From Eretmocerus hayati (Eukaryota > Arthropoda > Insecta > Hymenoptera > Aphelinidae): a stretch of DNA of 64,000 nt. This document shows positions 47,602 through 59,099 of this stretch, piece after piece. The stretch spans positions 11,725,268-11,789,267 of the forward strand of contig CM056744.1 of assembly GCA_029851415.1 (NCBI GenBank), given 5' to 3'. Under the pieces are notes generated by a model. It saw only the letters and a program-made list of their open reading frames with translations, did not search any database and was not told the DNA's origin. The number at the start of each line of letters is the position of its first letter. The stretch's first letter is position 1. The position numbers and the translations under genes were made by a program.

Positions 47602-49930
47602 CCCGCGTAGTGTTAAATTGGCAATATATCCGCGATATATTGCAAACTTCAATTGGCAATATATTGCGGGAATATTGCAAACGGCATAAGCAATATTTCC
47701 GCAATATTTCGCCAAACCTCAATATCCAATATATTGCAAACATGTTGCTAACTTTTCCACTAAAAAAATCATTTTGAACCTTATGCGGATATATTGTTAG
47801 TTTTGATTATTGTCGTTTTTGACATTTTTTCGATATTCATGTTAAAATTTTGATTCTTGTATAGATTTTGGGAAAGTCACTGTTTTGTTATGATCATACA
47901 GCCATTTATTCAGTCCCCAAAGTAGATCAGTCACATGCATTAGAATTTACATACTCGGAAACGCCTTACAATTTTCGACAATTTACTAGCATTATTTCAC
48001 GCGAATTTTCATAACACAGATCGCGTTGCTTGGTTTCGTAAAAATGGATAATTGTAACGATTGAACAATTCACTGACATGAAAATTACAGAAGGCTCATG
48101 AACAAATTCAGAGAAGAAAATCTTCGCGCATGCATTGCCCCCAAGATCTTGTTGCCATAACTGCATCTCATCTATGCATTTTGTGTGTGCTTCGCCGACT
48201 ACTGCAATTGGTTTGTCCGAGCACAACTCGTCCTTGACAGTAGTTTTCTCATACCCTGCACCTCGTCGAGCACATGAAACAGGGCCCCGAGTCATTTTTC
48301 TGTGCAGCCTGGAGCTGCAAAAGAACGGCTTGCCCAGACGCTTTCTCATCAATCCCCATCTCGGCTTGATCAGAAATGGAAGATTTCACACAAAGAATCA
48401 TGCGGATCAAGAATTCATTTGCTAAATACTTTATAGATCTTGGGGTAATTAACGAAAAAATTATCAAGAGGAATCGCACTTGAAAGTGATGACAACAACA
48501 AATGGCCGGGCTAGGTTATGAAAATTAGATGATCTAGATGATGGTACTATTGGACAGCATATGATTCAGATTAAAGAAAAATACTTATCTGATGCACGCA
48601 TTTTCGCTGACAATCGTACTGGTCATCCATTTCTGAATTATTTCAAATATTATACGCCGAAACATGGACAAGTAGGCTTGCAGAAATGTTCATGAACTTT
48701 TTCTGTTGTCGAAATCTCGAGCAGACTGAATTAGCTCTTAAACATTTGTTGTTATCCTCACTCATACAGTCTGCTCAAGATTTCGACAACAGAAAAAGTT
48801 CATGAACATTTCTGCAAGCCTACTCGCCCACGTTTCGGCCTATAATATTTGAAATAATTCAGAAATGGATGACCAGTACGATTGTCGACGAAAATGCGTG
48901 CATCAGATAAGTATTTCTCTTCAATCTGAATCATATTCTGTCCAATAATACCATCATCTCATTTTCATAACCTAGCCCGGCCATTTGTTGTTGTCGAGGT
49001 TGTTGTCATCACTTTCAAGTGCGATTCCTCTGGATAATTTCTTCGTTAGTTATGACCCCAAGATCTATAAAGTATTTAGCAAATGAATTCGTGATCCGCA
49101 TGATTCTTTGTGTGAAATCTTCCATTTCCAGATCAAGCCGAGCTGAGGATTGACGAGAAAGCATCGGGGCCCAGGCTGCACAAATAATTACTTGGGTCCC
49201 TGTTTCATGTGTTCGACAAGGTGCAGGGTTTGGAGAATTACTGTCGAGTACAAGCTACTCGGACAAACGATGGTGGTAGTCGACGGAGCACTCAAAATAC
49301 ATAGATGAGCAGTTGGCATATATGCACTATCAAGTCCTTAACTCCTTCCCAAGATCTAAGACTTTGCATGTGCGATGATTTTTTCCTCAAAATTTGTACA
49401 TGAGCCTTTTGTTAGATCCATGTCAGTGAATTTTTCAATCGTTCGTGAGTGATCTGTCCATCTACATCACGTACGATTATCCATTTTTACGAAACCAAGC
49501 AAAGCGATCTGTGTTATGGAAATTCGTGTGAAGTAATGCTAGTGAATTGTCGAAAATTGTAAGGCGTTTCCGAGTATGTAAATTCTAATGCATGTGACTG
49601 ATCTACTTTGGGGACTGAATAAATGGCTGTATGATCATAACAAAACAGTGACTTTCCCAAAATCTATACAAGAATCAAAATTTTAACATGAATATCGAAA
49701 AAATGTCAAAAACGACAATAATCAAAACTAACAATATATCCGCATAAGGTCCAAAATGATTTTTTTAGTGGAAAGTTAGCAACATGTTTGCAATATATTG
49801 GATATTGAGGTTTGGCGAAATATTGCGGAAATATTGCTTATGCCGTTTGCAATATTCTCGCGATATATTGCCAATAGAAATTCGCAATATATTGCGGATA
49901 TATTGCCAATTTAACAAATTTCTACGCGGG
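47602..49930. mobile_element. very large fold-back palindrome, 2.3 kb, arms about 1.13-1.16 kb
   Basis: The ends are CCCGCGTAG and its reverse complement, followed on both sides by GTTAAATTGGCAATATATCC and a series of short CAATAT-containing repeats. The arms then pair continuously to the centre, where GAACTTTTTCTGTTGTCGAA faces TTCGACAACAGAAAAAGTTC around a 39-bp loop (48729-48767). Arm identity is high with scattered substitutions and small indels. Short open frames in the arms (47966-48352 minus, 48135-48425 plus) are interrupted in the other arm, so no intact gene is present. A duplicated ATA at the edges is too short to prove a target duplication. Confidence 0.9.
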
Positions 49931-50057
49931 ATACCTGTGACTAACAATAAGTATGGAATAGTTATATAAGTCATTTAGGTCATATTTATGATCAGAGTTT
50001 ACTCAGGAACGCGTTCATATGAATATGATATTATAGAGCATTATGATGCATTTTTTA

Positions 50058-50829
50058 TAGGGTGTCTATTATTTGCCAAGTTTGCCCGATCTCCCATGCC
50101 ATCTTCCCACAACCTAATCATTTGGTACGATACTGCGGGAAAACAATTTTCAGGAACCTAGGTGAAGTTTGAGTGCTGCCCCACTTAGAACGTTTCTTAT
50201 TTGAAATATACCCTTCTGAATAAAAATTTGAGTCAATGATTCGCATTTACCGCGCATGCATTCTCTTCTTCCTCGAATGTGTTTTCAATCGATAACGGGT
50301 GCAATTTTCTTCAAAATGACTACCTGAAACATTCAATTCGATACAGTACAACCGGAGATAGCCCATTTGTTTGCATATTATTCACTCAAAGAACATATAA
50401 AAGTGACTAAAAAAAACCGTTTTTTGTTTTTTTGGTATTTTATGTCTAGTAAAAAATCCTTATGATAAGAGGTAGAAGTGAGCACTCTTCGAGGAAAGCC
50501 CTGTTTCACGGATTTGGGTCCTTGAATTTTCTAAGTTTCGAAAACAGCCATAAGTCTAGTTCTTCTCCATCAAATCGACTTCAGCAAACTGGCTATCAAT
50601 CGAAAATGCTTCCAGGGATATAGAAGCACGTACCTGTGCAAAAAATGTTGATCACTGAATCAAAATTTGCTTTGAGGCCATAATCCAGAAAAAAACGCTT
50701 CGAGTGGGTCAGCACGTGAACATCACCTAGGTCCACGAAAATATTCTTATCGCAATATCTCAAAAAATGGTTAGGTTGTAGTGAGTGGCACGGAGGATCG
50801 GAGGAACTTGGGAAATAACAGACACCCTA
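50058..50829. mobile_element. fold-back element, 772 bp
   Basis: TAGGGTGTCTATTATTTGCC at the left is matched by TAGGGTGTCTGTTATTTCCC (reverse complement of the right end). The arms keep pairing through CACAACCTAATCATT, GAACCTAGGTGAAGTT and CCCACT-GAACGTTT-like blocks for about 350 bp. No coding capacity; no clear target duplication. Confidence 0.8.
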
Positions 50830-52077
50830 ATGTACATGTGTCTTCCTGAACTAATTCAAACTCCTATTCAACGGTGATAAACGCACTCAATAATCCAATC
50901 GAAATAATGGCCTTCAACACATTATTGCCACTCTAAATCCCATTTCATCTTCTTCTTTACCTTCCTCCTCATCATACTCCTCCTTCTGTACAACTTCAGC
51001 TCCACCCCTTCTTTAAGTAGTTGTTTTTTAGGGAGGTATGAACGAACGAATCAAAATCCAATGAATTTTACTCCAAGTCTATAAGCTTATATGCATCGAA
51101 CCTTTGGGTAGTAATAAAGTGGTCGTGGTTCTCGTAATACATCCAATGCTGGGCGTTGTTCAGCAGTTTTTTTTCTTCGTGTTTCTTTTGCAATTTGTTG
51201 TATAGATGTGTATACTTTGTCCATCGTAGAGTGGCGCCTCATTTGTTTTTTTTTCTCGTACCGGTACGATTCATGGGCTTTGCACTGCTGATGTTCGGAC
51301 GTGTCTGGCTTCCATCCAACTGAGTGCATGAACCGATTATCGTTATTACACTGGTGAATCGCACGTGCCTCAATATCGTATTGGTAAGTTTGGATGTTTT
51401 TCAAGAACTGTTATGCTGATCTTCTCTGATATTAATAGGGTTGTACTGATTTATTTAGTATATTGACTATCGGGCATTCATAAAATTTTTATTGATCTGT
51501 GAGCCAGATCGTGAATAATGATGTGAGGAACTGTATTTATCGTATTTTTGGTTTGTTTATTTTTCTGAATTTCAAATACAAATGATAGAATTTTGCAATA
51601 TGTGTAATAGATGCTGCGTAAAAGTAAGTGAGATACTTTTTGAGCATTGTTGCAGTCGAAATGAGATATGAAGTACAAAAATAAAACAAAAAAATATCAG
51701 ACTATGAACCAGAATGTAATGTGCACGAGATTCCAAAAGTGAATTCTACATATTGTTGTTAAATATGGGAATCTGACAACGTTGTCAGGTAGTCTGCGTA
51801 CAGGCTTTTTTCCTTCTATGGCCGCGGGAGGTATGGCAGATTTAGCATTGGATGCATGGGAACGTGTTCGTATGTAATGATGAATTTTTGGCTCTTCCTG
51901 ATCGTCAAACTTACATCGAATGCAAGAGAGACCCATATGCCAAGTTCAAATATTAGCGTTGTAAGCAAGACTGTCAATGTGTATAAACAAAGCTGTAAGA
52001 TATTAAATAAAACTCAGCGGAGCAGGTGTATAGTTTGGAAATTCATATGTTCTCTCTAAACTAGTTGGGATAACTGC
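50830..52077. other. non-coding stretch containing one unassigned ORF
   Basis: Apart from the minus-strand frame listed at 51087-51404, nothing is supported. A short palindrome CTGACAACGTTGTCAG lies near 51775. Confidence 0.35.
51087..51404 (-). other. unassigned open frame, highly charged peptide
   Basis: A 105-codon minus-strand frame has a composition that looks protein-like (KNIQTYQYDIEARAIH, then a Lys/Arg-rich stretch YEKKKQMRRHS, ending in RPLYYYPKVRCI). Its first codon is TTG, not ATG, and the acceptor-like AG just upstream has a poor pyrimidine tract. It could be a terminal exon or chance. No family is recognised. Confidence 0.22.
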
Positions 52078-52345
52078 AAGGGGGGTCCTCGGGACCTGAG
52101 GTAACGACCTTTGGGTTTCAGTTAGGGATACCATACCCGGGATTAAACCAAACCGGTACGGACAAGTCTGGTGGAGTCTGACCTCGAGGATGATATCCGG
52201 TGTTGCCATGGCCCTTTCCCCTTTTGCAAGAGGTACCGAGTCGCATAGGTGGCTCGGTTCTGGGGTGTGACAAACTCCCAACCCGAGCTGCGTCAGCCGG
52301 AGCCCTGGTATTAGAAAAAAGAGCGTAGTACAACCGTAGCCCTAC
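52078..52345 (-). mobile_element. possible LINE (RTE-like) 5' fragment, minus orientation
   Basis: An abruptly GC-richer segment holds CCGGTACGGACAAGTCTGG, CCGGTGTTGCCATGGCCC and GAGGTACCGAGTCGCATAGG, beside an ATTTATTTATT run. Read on the minus strand it is open for about 70-90 codons in two frames and resembles the leader regions of RTE-type retrotransposons as I remember them. No reverse transcriptase sequence is present, so the call rests on composition and resemblance only. Confidence 0.3.
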
Positions 52346-54078
52346 GATGTCAGTATTTATTTATTGCGGAATGTTCTAATGCCAAGCTCGTTTGATCTTA
52401 AGAGTAAAAGAATACGATTTTTACACTTTTCCGCACAGTTATCAAAAAAATATGAAACCATTGATCGAAAGTATATCATATTTTGTACTCGTAATACTTC
52501 CCATAAGGGCATGCGGGGCGCCATGCAACCCAGAAATTATATTTCATTTACATGTAACTCAAAATTTCGATGATGCGAAGTTTGAGACGAGTCGTTTACT
52601 ACTTATTATCATCTGAATTGTGGTGGACAACACGTCATTTGTCACCGATCACAAGAGTATATTGGAGATGAACGGTTTTAAAGATGAACAATGACCGGGA
52701 AGAGTAAAAAAACACAATATTATTAATATCGCCCCATGCACCCAATGCTAAATCCATGGCCAACGGCAGCCATCTTTGAAGAATAAGCGCCTGTATGACG
52801 GCAACCCGTCAAGGATATACAATCCCTATAGGTCTATAGGCCCGGTCTATAGACGACTTATTTTCGCTAAACAAATTGCAGTCAATTTTGACTCCAAGAG
52901 AGTTAGATTTGTGCGACTCTACGCCTCAAGTCATACGAATCGGACTCTAGATGCGTAAAATTTGGACTCATTGTGACTTGTGAGTGACATTCGCCCCAAT
53001 TAAGCATGTAGTAATGGAATCAGTGAACAAAAACCACCGAACACGCCCAAATCTCCACTCCTAATACTCGCGATCCTGTTATGAAATTAAAAATATTCTA
53101 GGATCTTACATATTTCCCCAGCTTACAACAATGACTTTCATCGCCGAGAATATTCGTATAGGGGGTCTACCTACTATTTTCATCATTTTTTGTACTACTG
53201 AGCGCGGACAATTTGTCTGACCAAGCACGGCTGTTACTACTTATCCCGCTGCAGCGTATACAGGCCTTCCCAACATTCAAAGTTTCACAGCAGCTTTATT
53301 AGGATTGATCAATTAATTTATCAAGAGAAACACTTGTTCGATAATTGATGGCTAATTTTTCTAGTAAGTATTATAATACTTCTCCCCGCAACAGAGTATT
53401 TTCATTCATAATAACTATTAAACAAACTTCATTGATTCCGCTAAACTAGATAGGCCTTCCTTGGCTTCGAACTTGATTAATTTCATGATGATTGTACTCT
53501 ATCTCCTTCTTCTTCTTCTTTCCATCCTTCAAAATCCTGAAATACTCTTTTCCTCATCTCTCTCTGACTCAAAGGTGCATTATAGTCATATTACAAGTTA
53601 GCTCACCGAGTAACGCATTTGACTTATCTTCATCTTGTATCTGATGTGGCGACCGATAACAGAACTCTCGGTGGCTGATATTTCACACATTCCGACAAGT
53701 TATGCCTCGGGATGAATAAGGAAATACTTCCCATGTTGAGCGTATACGGAAAAAGATGATTGTACACGGAAGCTTCAGGTGGTGAAGCTGATGCGCGAAC
53801 ATGGAATTTTTTTTCATCCTTGTGAGCGATGATTTGCGTGGATTCTTCTCATTACCTATTATATATCTATATTCATTTCGGTTGAATCTTACTCGGCTCT
53901 TCTTCTCAGGTTCTATTTTTTCGAAGACACCAGCCACCTTTGGATCTCAGATCTAAACGCAACTAAAATAATTCCCAATTGGAATAAAAAATGCTGTTCA
54001 TTCGAGGTAAGAAGGAAAATGAGCGAATCGTTGATAGGCAGCGAAAAATCGCGATCCTACGAATGGGAGTGGAAAGTT
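52346..54078. other. non-coding stretch
   Basis: No gene is supported. A (CTT)n tract near 53505-53520 is the only low-complexity feature. Confidence 0.35.
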
Positions 54079-54792
54079 AGGGGTCCTCCACAAAAGACAT
54101 CAGCACCTAAGGGGATGCAAAATGTAACACTTTCGGACATAGGGGAGGGGGGTTTGACTCACTGTTATCGTTCACTGATTAAAATGTTTCAAAGCTCATT
54201 AGAACAACACAAAACAAACGTTTGAAGGCAGCTTACGGCAAGGTTCAACATTTGAGTTCTCCTGATGAGCTTACTTATTGAATCACAAACTCTATGATTT
54301 GCGGATCCGAGTCTGTAGAAATGTAACGAACTTTTCAAATAATTATTTTAATTTAATCTGCAGCGATTTCACGGTGAGTTTTCGTGTGATTGATTCCAGC
54401 TCAACTGAAGTTGTAGTATTTTTTTGGTTTGACTAAACAACCATGCAACGATCACTGGACTGTTATACAAGACTGCATATCCAAAAGAATTTTTCTTCCT
54501 CTCGTCGTCAGATACGAATTCCATGTGTCCTGAAACATCTCTTGGAAAATCTATTTTTTTCTGAAATTAAGTTCCTAATAAAATCTCGAGTTGTCACTAC
54601 ACGTGTCTCGTTACCCCTGAACGACCAAATCAAATTTCTCTTAGAAAGGGGGAAAGGGCTCACGAGTTTTGTGACATCTTTTCGAGGGGGGAGGAGGTCA
54701 GGTCGAATATAATTATAAACCCAATATGACAAGGAGGGGGGAGGGTCCAGAATTCATCGAAAACCCGCGGAAGTTTTTTGTGGGTAACCCCT
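54079..54792. mobile_element. poly-G-bearing element with short inverted ends, 714 bp
   Basis: The left end AGGGGTCCTCCACAAAAGA is matched by AGGGGTTACCCACAAAAAA (reverse complement of the right end). GGGGAGGGGGG-type runs lie inside each end (near 54140 and 54733). Similar ends at 4405-4530 and 40535-40640 suggest a dispersed family. A hairpin (CGAGTTGTCACTACACGTG region) lies inside. No transposase. Confidence 0.5.
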
Positions 54793-55384
54793 TGGTATTC
54801 GCACCGGAATCGCGTAGATGATTACTGCACGAGGACCTTGCAGCTCTCGCTTTTCTCGAACCACAACTGACCAATCGTGCTCAAATCACCACTACACCTG
54901 CTCGGCGAAGCACGGAATGTACACTCGTTTTGGCGTCCACAACGCTTAAGAAGAGAAATTTCATCGAAATAGAAAACTGTTACACAGGTGAATGGACCCA
55001 GATGATCCTCAACTTTTTTATTGCTCTAAATCCGAATTTTTGATTAATTACCAAAATTAAACTTCATGTAGACTATACACGACACACTTTGCACAAAAGT
55101 GTTGCTTTGCTAGCAATTGACTGTAAATCGTGGATCACGAAGGATTGTTCGGACTCGGGTGACACGTAAAATTTTCATAGTAGATCACACTGATCACAAA
55201 CCAGACTTTGAAGAACCCGACAATTCTCATTCATCTTTCGTGGCTAGAGTTTCATCGAGTACTGAATTATTACTCGTCAAGATCGTCTAGATTTGAGGTG
55301 ATAAGTGGAATTTACCTGGATCTATTTGAACTCTTCCTACAAAAATGAACTCGAGGCACTGGAAATCTTTCCCATATAAAAAAT
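54793..55384. other. non-coding stretch
   Basis: Nothing can be supported in this interval. Confidence 0.35.
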
Positions 55385-55978
55385 TGCTTTCTCAAAAGAG
55401 AAAGCATTCATTTGGTGCCAGCAGAATTTTCGTCAAATTTTTTCTAAAAAAATTTTTTTCTCCTCCAGTGAACCTCTTGAATACATGAAATTGGTACAGT
55501 CCTCTTCCTTTCGCCAAGATCTATCGAATGTAGGTCACAGTTTTTCGTTATAACCCCTCACAAAATTACTACAACCCCGTCTTTCGAGCCCTCTGTCCGT
55601 GTCTGTGTGTGTGTATGTATGTATGTTGTTTTCTATCGCTCAGCAAAACTCCTCACTGGTTTGATAGATCGTCCTGAAATTTTTATGCCATGTTCGGAGG
55701 CGTCTCTAGATGGGAATGCTAGATTTTGAGTGCCCCCCGATGATTACTTTTATACTTATGAATTTTTTTTCATTTATGTATAATTTTTTTTCATCTCAAA
55801 AACTAAAAATATTCTCTCCTTCCTGCTCAAAAAATCTGAGGCTGTTGATTTACGGGTTTCTCGACGGGCTTAATCGATTGGTTAATACGGAATTTCGATT
55901 GAAGCTCATTTTATTATATCTTTTACACACCTCTCTTTCGTTGGGCCATAAAACCTTTCTAATCACAATTCAACAAAA

Positions 55979-56678
55979 TTCCGTATCAGCCAATCGATTC
56001 AGCACGTCGAAAAACTTCTAAATTACTTCCTTTACATTTTTTTTATGTAGTAAAATGGAATACAAATCATTTATAAGGTTTGCTTCTTTCCGAAAAATTC
56101 CAAATTTCTCATTGAAAAATTCACAAGTCAAAAAATATTCATGCGATCATGCTCAAAATTCACTGGCATTATCATCACAGTCTTTAAAATACACCTACAA
56201 AGTCCCAAAAGATTTTGTCGAATCGATCTCGGAATTTTGCGTTCCAAATGATACATTTTTATTCCAATCTCCACGTTCACCGACAGTTAATTGCTTCCTT
56301 TCCTAACATAATCACCTGTTTACCAAAATTCTGTATCAACGAATCGATCCAGCACGCCGAAAAATATTTAAAGTACTTTCTTGACATTTTTTTCAAATAG
56401 TCAAATGAAGTACAAATCATTTATAAGATTTGCTTCTTTCCGAAAAATTTCGAATTTCTCATTAAAAAATTCAACAGTCAAAAAATATCCATGCGATCAT
56501 GCTCAAAATTCACTGGCATCATCGTCACAGTCTTTAAAATACACCTACAAAGTCTCGAAAGATTTTGTCAAATCGATCTCGAAATTTTGCGTTCCAAATT
56601 ATACATTTTTATTCCAATCTGCACGTTCACCGACAGTTAATTGCTTTCTTTCCTAGCATAATCACCTGTTTACCAAAA
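55979..56678 (+). repeat. tandem duplication, two units of exactly 350 bp
   Basis: The unit start TTC(C/T)GTATCA occurs at 55979, 56329 and 56679, a period of 350. Each unit contains an 83-codon ATG-to-stop frame (56055-56306 and 56405-56656) with no indels between them and about 19 base differences in 252. Most differences change the amino acid, so there is no sign of purifying selection. The frames may be chance survivors of a recent duplication. Confidence 0.9.
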
Positions 56679-56829
56679 TTCTGTATCAATCAATCAATTT
56701 CTCGCGTTAATGAAAATCAATAAAGACCTTTACGTTATTATCACTCTGTTCCACCTACTGCAAATTGAAATTTACACTCCATAATTTATTCTTCAAATAA
56801 CTAATTTGTAGAAAAATACTCAATTTTAC

Positions 56830-57015
56830 TTGATTTTCTTCAAACCGATTCATTCCCTTTTCAATGTATACGAGTCATATTCATCAGACCATAAACCTGT
56901 TAACATAGTAAAATGTCAAACACAGGATGATGAATTAGAGCAAGATAGTAAAGAACAAAACATTGAGGAGGATATTGTGGATTTGATTGATGTTGAAGAT
57001 GAAGATCAAAGATAA
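56830..57015 (+). other. acidic open frame, possible 3' coding end
   Basis: The frame ends in a strongly acidic run (DDELEQDSKEQNIEEDIVDL then IDVEDEDQR) and a TAA that overlaps AATAAA (57012-57018). There is no ATG at its start. AG dinucleotides upstream (near 56886 and 56932) could be acceptors. It lies inside the long GAGAAAGC-ended element and may be its cargo. No family recognised. Confidence 0.25.
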
Positions 57016-57019
57016 ATAA

Positions 57020-57262
57020 ATGAAGGATCATGGATGTTTACCAATTGATATTACAGAAAGTCAGTATAGAGAAATTCGAAAAAATATCTCATGTTCTGGA
57101 TCATGGTTAGGATATGTTTTGATATTTTGGATGAATAAATATTTTAATAAAAATTTCATGAGGAGAATTGATCAATGTAACATATTAATGTATTTGAATT
57201 TTCGAGTGAATAATATGAGATTAGTTGACTTCTTCTATGGCAATGAGAAAGCATTCTGCTAA
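57020..57262 (+). CDS. small unidentified ORF, 80 codons
   Basis: The ATG at 57020 opens 80 codons (MKDHGCLPIDITESQYREIR..., with SWLGYVLIFWMNKYFNK, ending NEKAFC). The stop lies in the terminal GAGAAAGCATTC repeat region of the element, so the frame runs into its end. The composition (Trp, Tyr, Arg and Cys mixed) is more protein-like than most small frames here. It starts 2 bp after the acidic frame's stop. I do not recognise it. It may be the remnant of the element's own gene or captured host sequence. Confidence 0.28.
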   Translation: MKDHGCLPIDITESQYREIRKNISCSGSWLGYVLIFWMNKYFNKNFMRRIDQCNILMYLNFRVNNMRLVDFFYGNEKAFC

Positions 57263-57285
57263 ATTCTTTTAGCAGCGTATTTTAG

Positions 57286-59099
57286 GTCACTAACGAAACC
57301 ACGCTAAAATTCATTCGGAAATTCACATCTCCTCCTCTTCCAGCGCATCGATACCATCACAACAATCAATCTGAATTTCTCATCAGACATCGAAATTGCA
57401 ACGCGGATGTCTCAAAGAACCATCGGAATTCAAGATATATTATGCGATAACAACAATTTGCCAAACATGCACTCACGATTGCACAGTATACAAATTGCTG
57501 CAAGAGAGGAAACGAAAAATGTCCTCTCATATAGGCCATAAAAAACCTCTGATCGAAAGTACACATCTGTTCAAGTTTACCGAAAGTACAAACGTCGCGA
57601 ATTTCATCTTCGACTTTCGCGCTTTTACAGTACATCACCCCATTAGCAACACACACGCACTCACTTACTATTACTCAAATGCGATGCGTCGAGATATACA
57701 AAAGGATCAAACTCACTTTTTTTTTCTTTCTACCTTTTGCATTATATAGTATTATACTTACAGACATTAGTTAAAAATGCAAGTGGAGAAATCTTGAAAA
57801 TACAAAACAAACCATGCTGCATGAAAATCTTTGTTACAATTGAAAAATCTCACTCTTTCGTTGGTCGGTTGTCTCACGCCAGAAAGTAAGTACAACGCAT
57901 TTACATTACGTTTCTCTCGTTCAAAGTGTCACACTCTTTCTCTTGCGGAGTCATCGAATAATCGCAATATCTTTAAAATAAGACGGCCAGAACAACAGCA
58001 ACAACAAATCGACGATTGCCGAAAAGCGAGAGTGAGCATCACCCTGTTCATCTTATCACTGTTCCTTTCACTTTTGGGTACCTCATTTCTTCCTTTCTTT
58101 CTTTCTTTCTTTTTTTACCCGTCGTCGCACCTGTCCTTTATCGTAAGTACATCCAAATATATGAGTCGCGTGAATCTGAGAAAAGGATTCACCTGTGTAT
58201 TTTTGTATTATACATTCACAGGGATAGTGAATGTATTTGAGCTGATTGATCGGGTCTGATTTTGTACAAAAGCCTTGAGGGACTGGGGTGATTTTTTATG
58301 GTATAATGTGCGCGGCTCATTTTTCACGGAAGTAGACCGCACCTGTAGCATAGTATAAATTTTGTGTCGGAAGTGATGAGAGCCGCGCCTTTGGCGAAAG
58401 CTTTGAAATCGTCGATGTGCTTTTTTTTATGAGTTTCGAAGGACAGTGAATGAGATTGGCTGTTTGGGTGCTAAATTTATGGGTTTGATTTCGTGAATGG
58501 TGAGATTGAGCTGTTGCGAATTTTCGTGGTCTTTTCTGACATGGTGCAATCTTTATTTGAATGGGTCAGAACCAGAGTGGTGTGTGAGATTGTACTGTGT
58601 CGAATTTTTAGTTTATCGAATCAGTTATTTCAGAGGAGATTCGGAATCGTTATCAATCATCTTCTGGAAAGATCTTGAAAATAGGCTGTTTAAGAGAATG
58701 GATGATGATTCAAATACATGGCCTCAATTACCTCCGCGGATTGGAAAATCACTTTTGTAAATTTGCGATGACTCAGAGATAATAGATAAGAATGGGTCTC
58801 TCTAGATATTGGTTGAGAGCTCATCTAAATACCAGAAAAAATGAGCTGATATACGCTCAGCCGCAAATTTACCTTTCTCATACACTACAAAATCAATACT
58901 TTGAAAACTCAATGAACACTGATATGGTTCTGACGGGTGGTGGTTTCTGTATTTAGGAGCCCCCGAGCAAATGTGGATGATTTTGGAAAGTCAATTTATT
59001 ATGTCTCAACCAGCCGAACAGACCTGATCGAACAAGCTATCTCATAAAATTACGTATTGACGACTGACTAATTCTAGGTATGATTGTCATGATAAGAAA
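57286..59099. other. non-coding stretch with one small MITE-like hairpin
   Basis: No gene is supported. A (CTTT)n tract near 58096-58112 and a CAACAGCAACAACAA tract near 57992 give long but low-complexity frames. The inverted repeat at 58308-58405 is listed separately. Confidence 0.35.
58308..58405. repeat. short inverted repeat, MITE-like
   Basis: GCGCGGCTCAT near 58309 pairs with ATGAGAGCCGCGC near 58394, and the adjacent CACGGAAG/GAAGTGAT parts extend it. About 100 bp in total; no target duplication established. Confidence 0.4.

Larger units (their letters stand above)
55385..57285 (+). mobile_element. GAGAAAGC-ended element, long copy with internal ORFs
   Basis: A 9-bp-stem hairpin TGCTTTCTC-AAAA-GAGAAAGCA (55385-55406) starts it. 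GAGAAAGCATTC recurs exactly at 57245-57256. A second hairpin CTGCTAAA-TTCT-TTTAGCAG follows, and the end CGTATTTTAG closes it at 57285. The 3' 20 bases equal those of the short copy (46041-46060). The interior carries a tandem 350-bp duplication (55979-56678) and two short + strand ORFs (to 57015 and 57020-57262). Hairpins at both ends and direct terminal repeats do not match any superfamily I can name. Confidence 0.5.

Noticed and set aside
47966..48479. Cys-containing minus frames in the big palindrome, first read as a transposase zinc-binding C terminus
   Set aside because: The other arm conserves only a short part of the motif, and the remaining cysteines are not kept, so the domain call is not supported.
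55385..57285. Helitron interpretation of the GAGAAAGC-ended element
   Set aside because: A 3' hairpin is present, but the terminus is GTATTTTAG rather than CTRR and no Rep/helicase sequence is visible.
57831..58259. 142-codon + frame with Gln and Phe/Leu runs
   Set aside because: The length comes from CAA and CTTT repeats; no ATG at its start and no coding bias.
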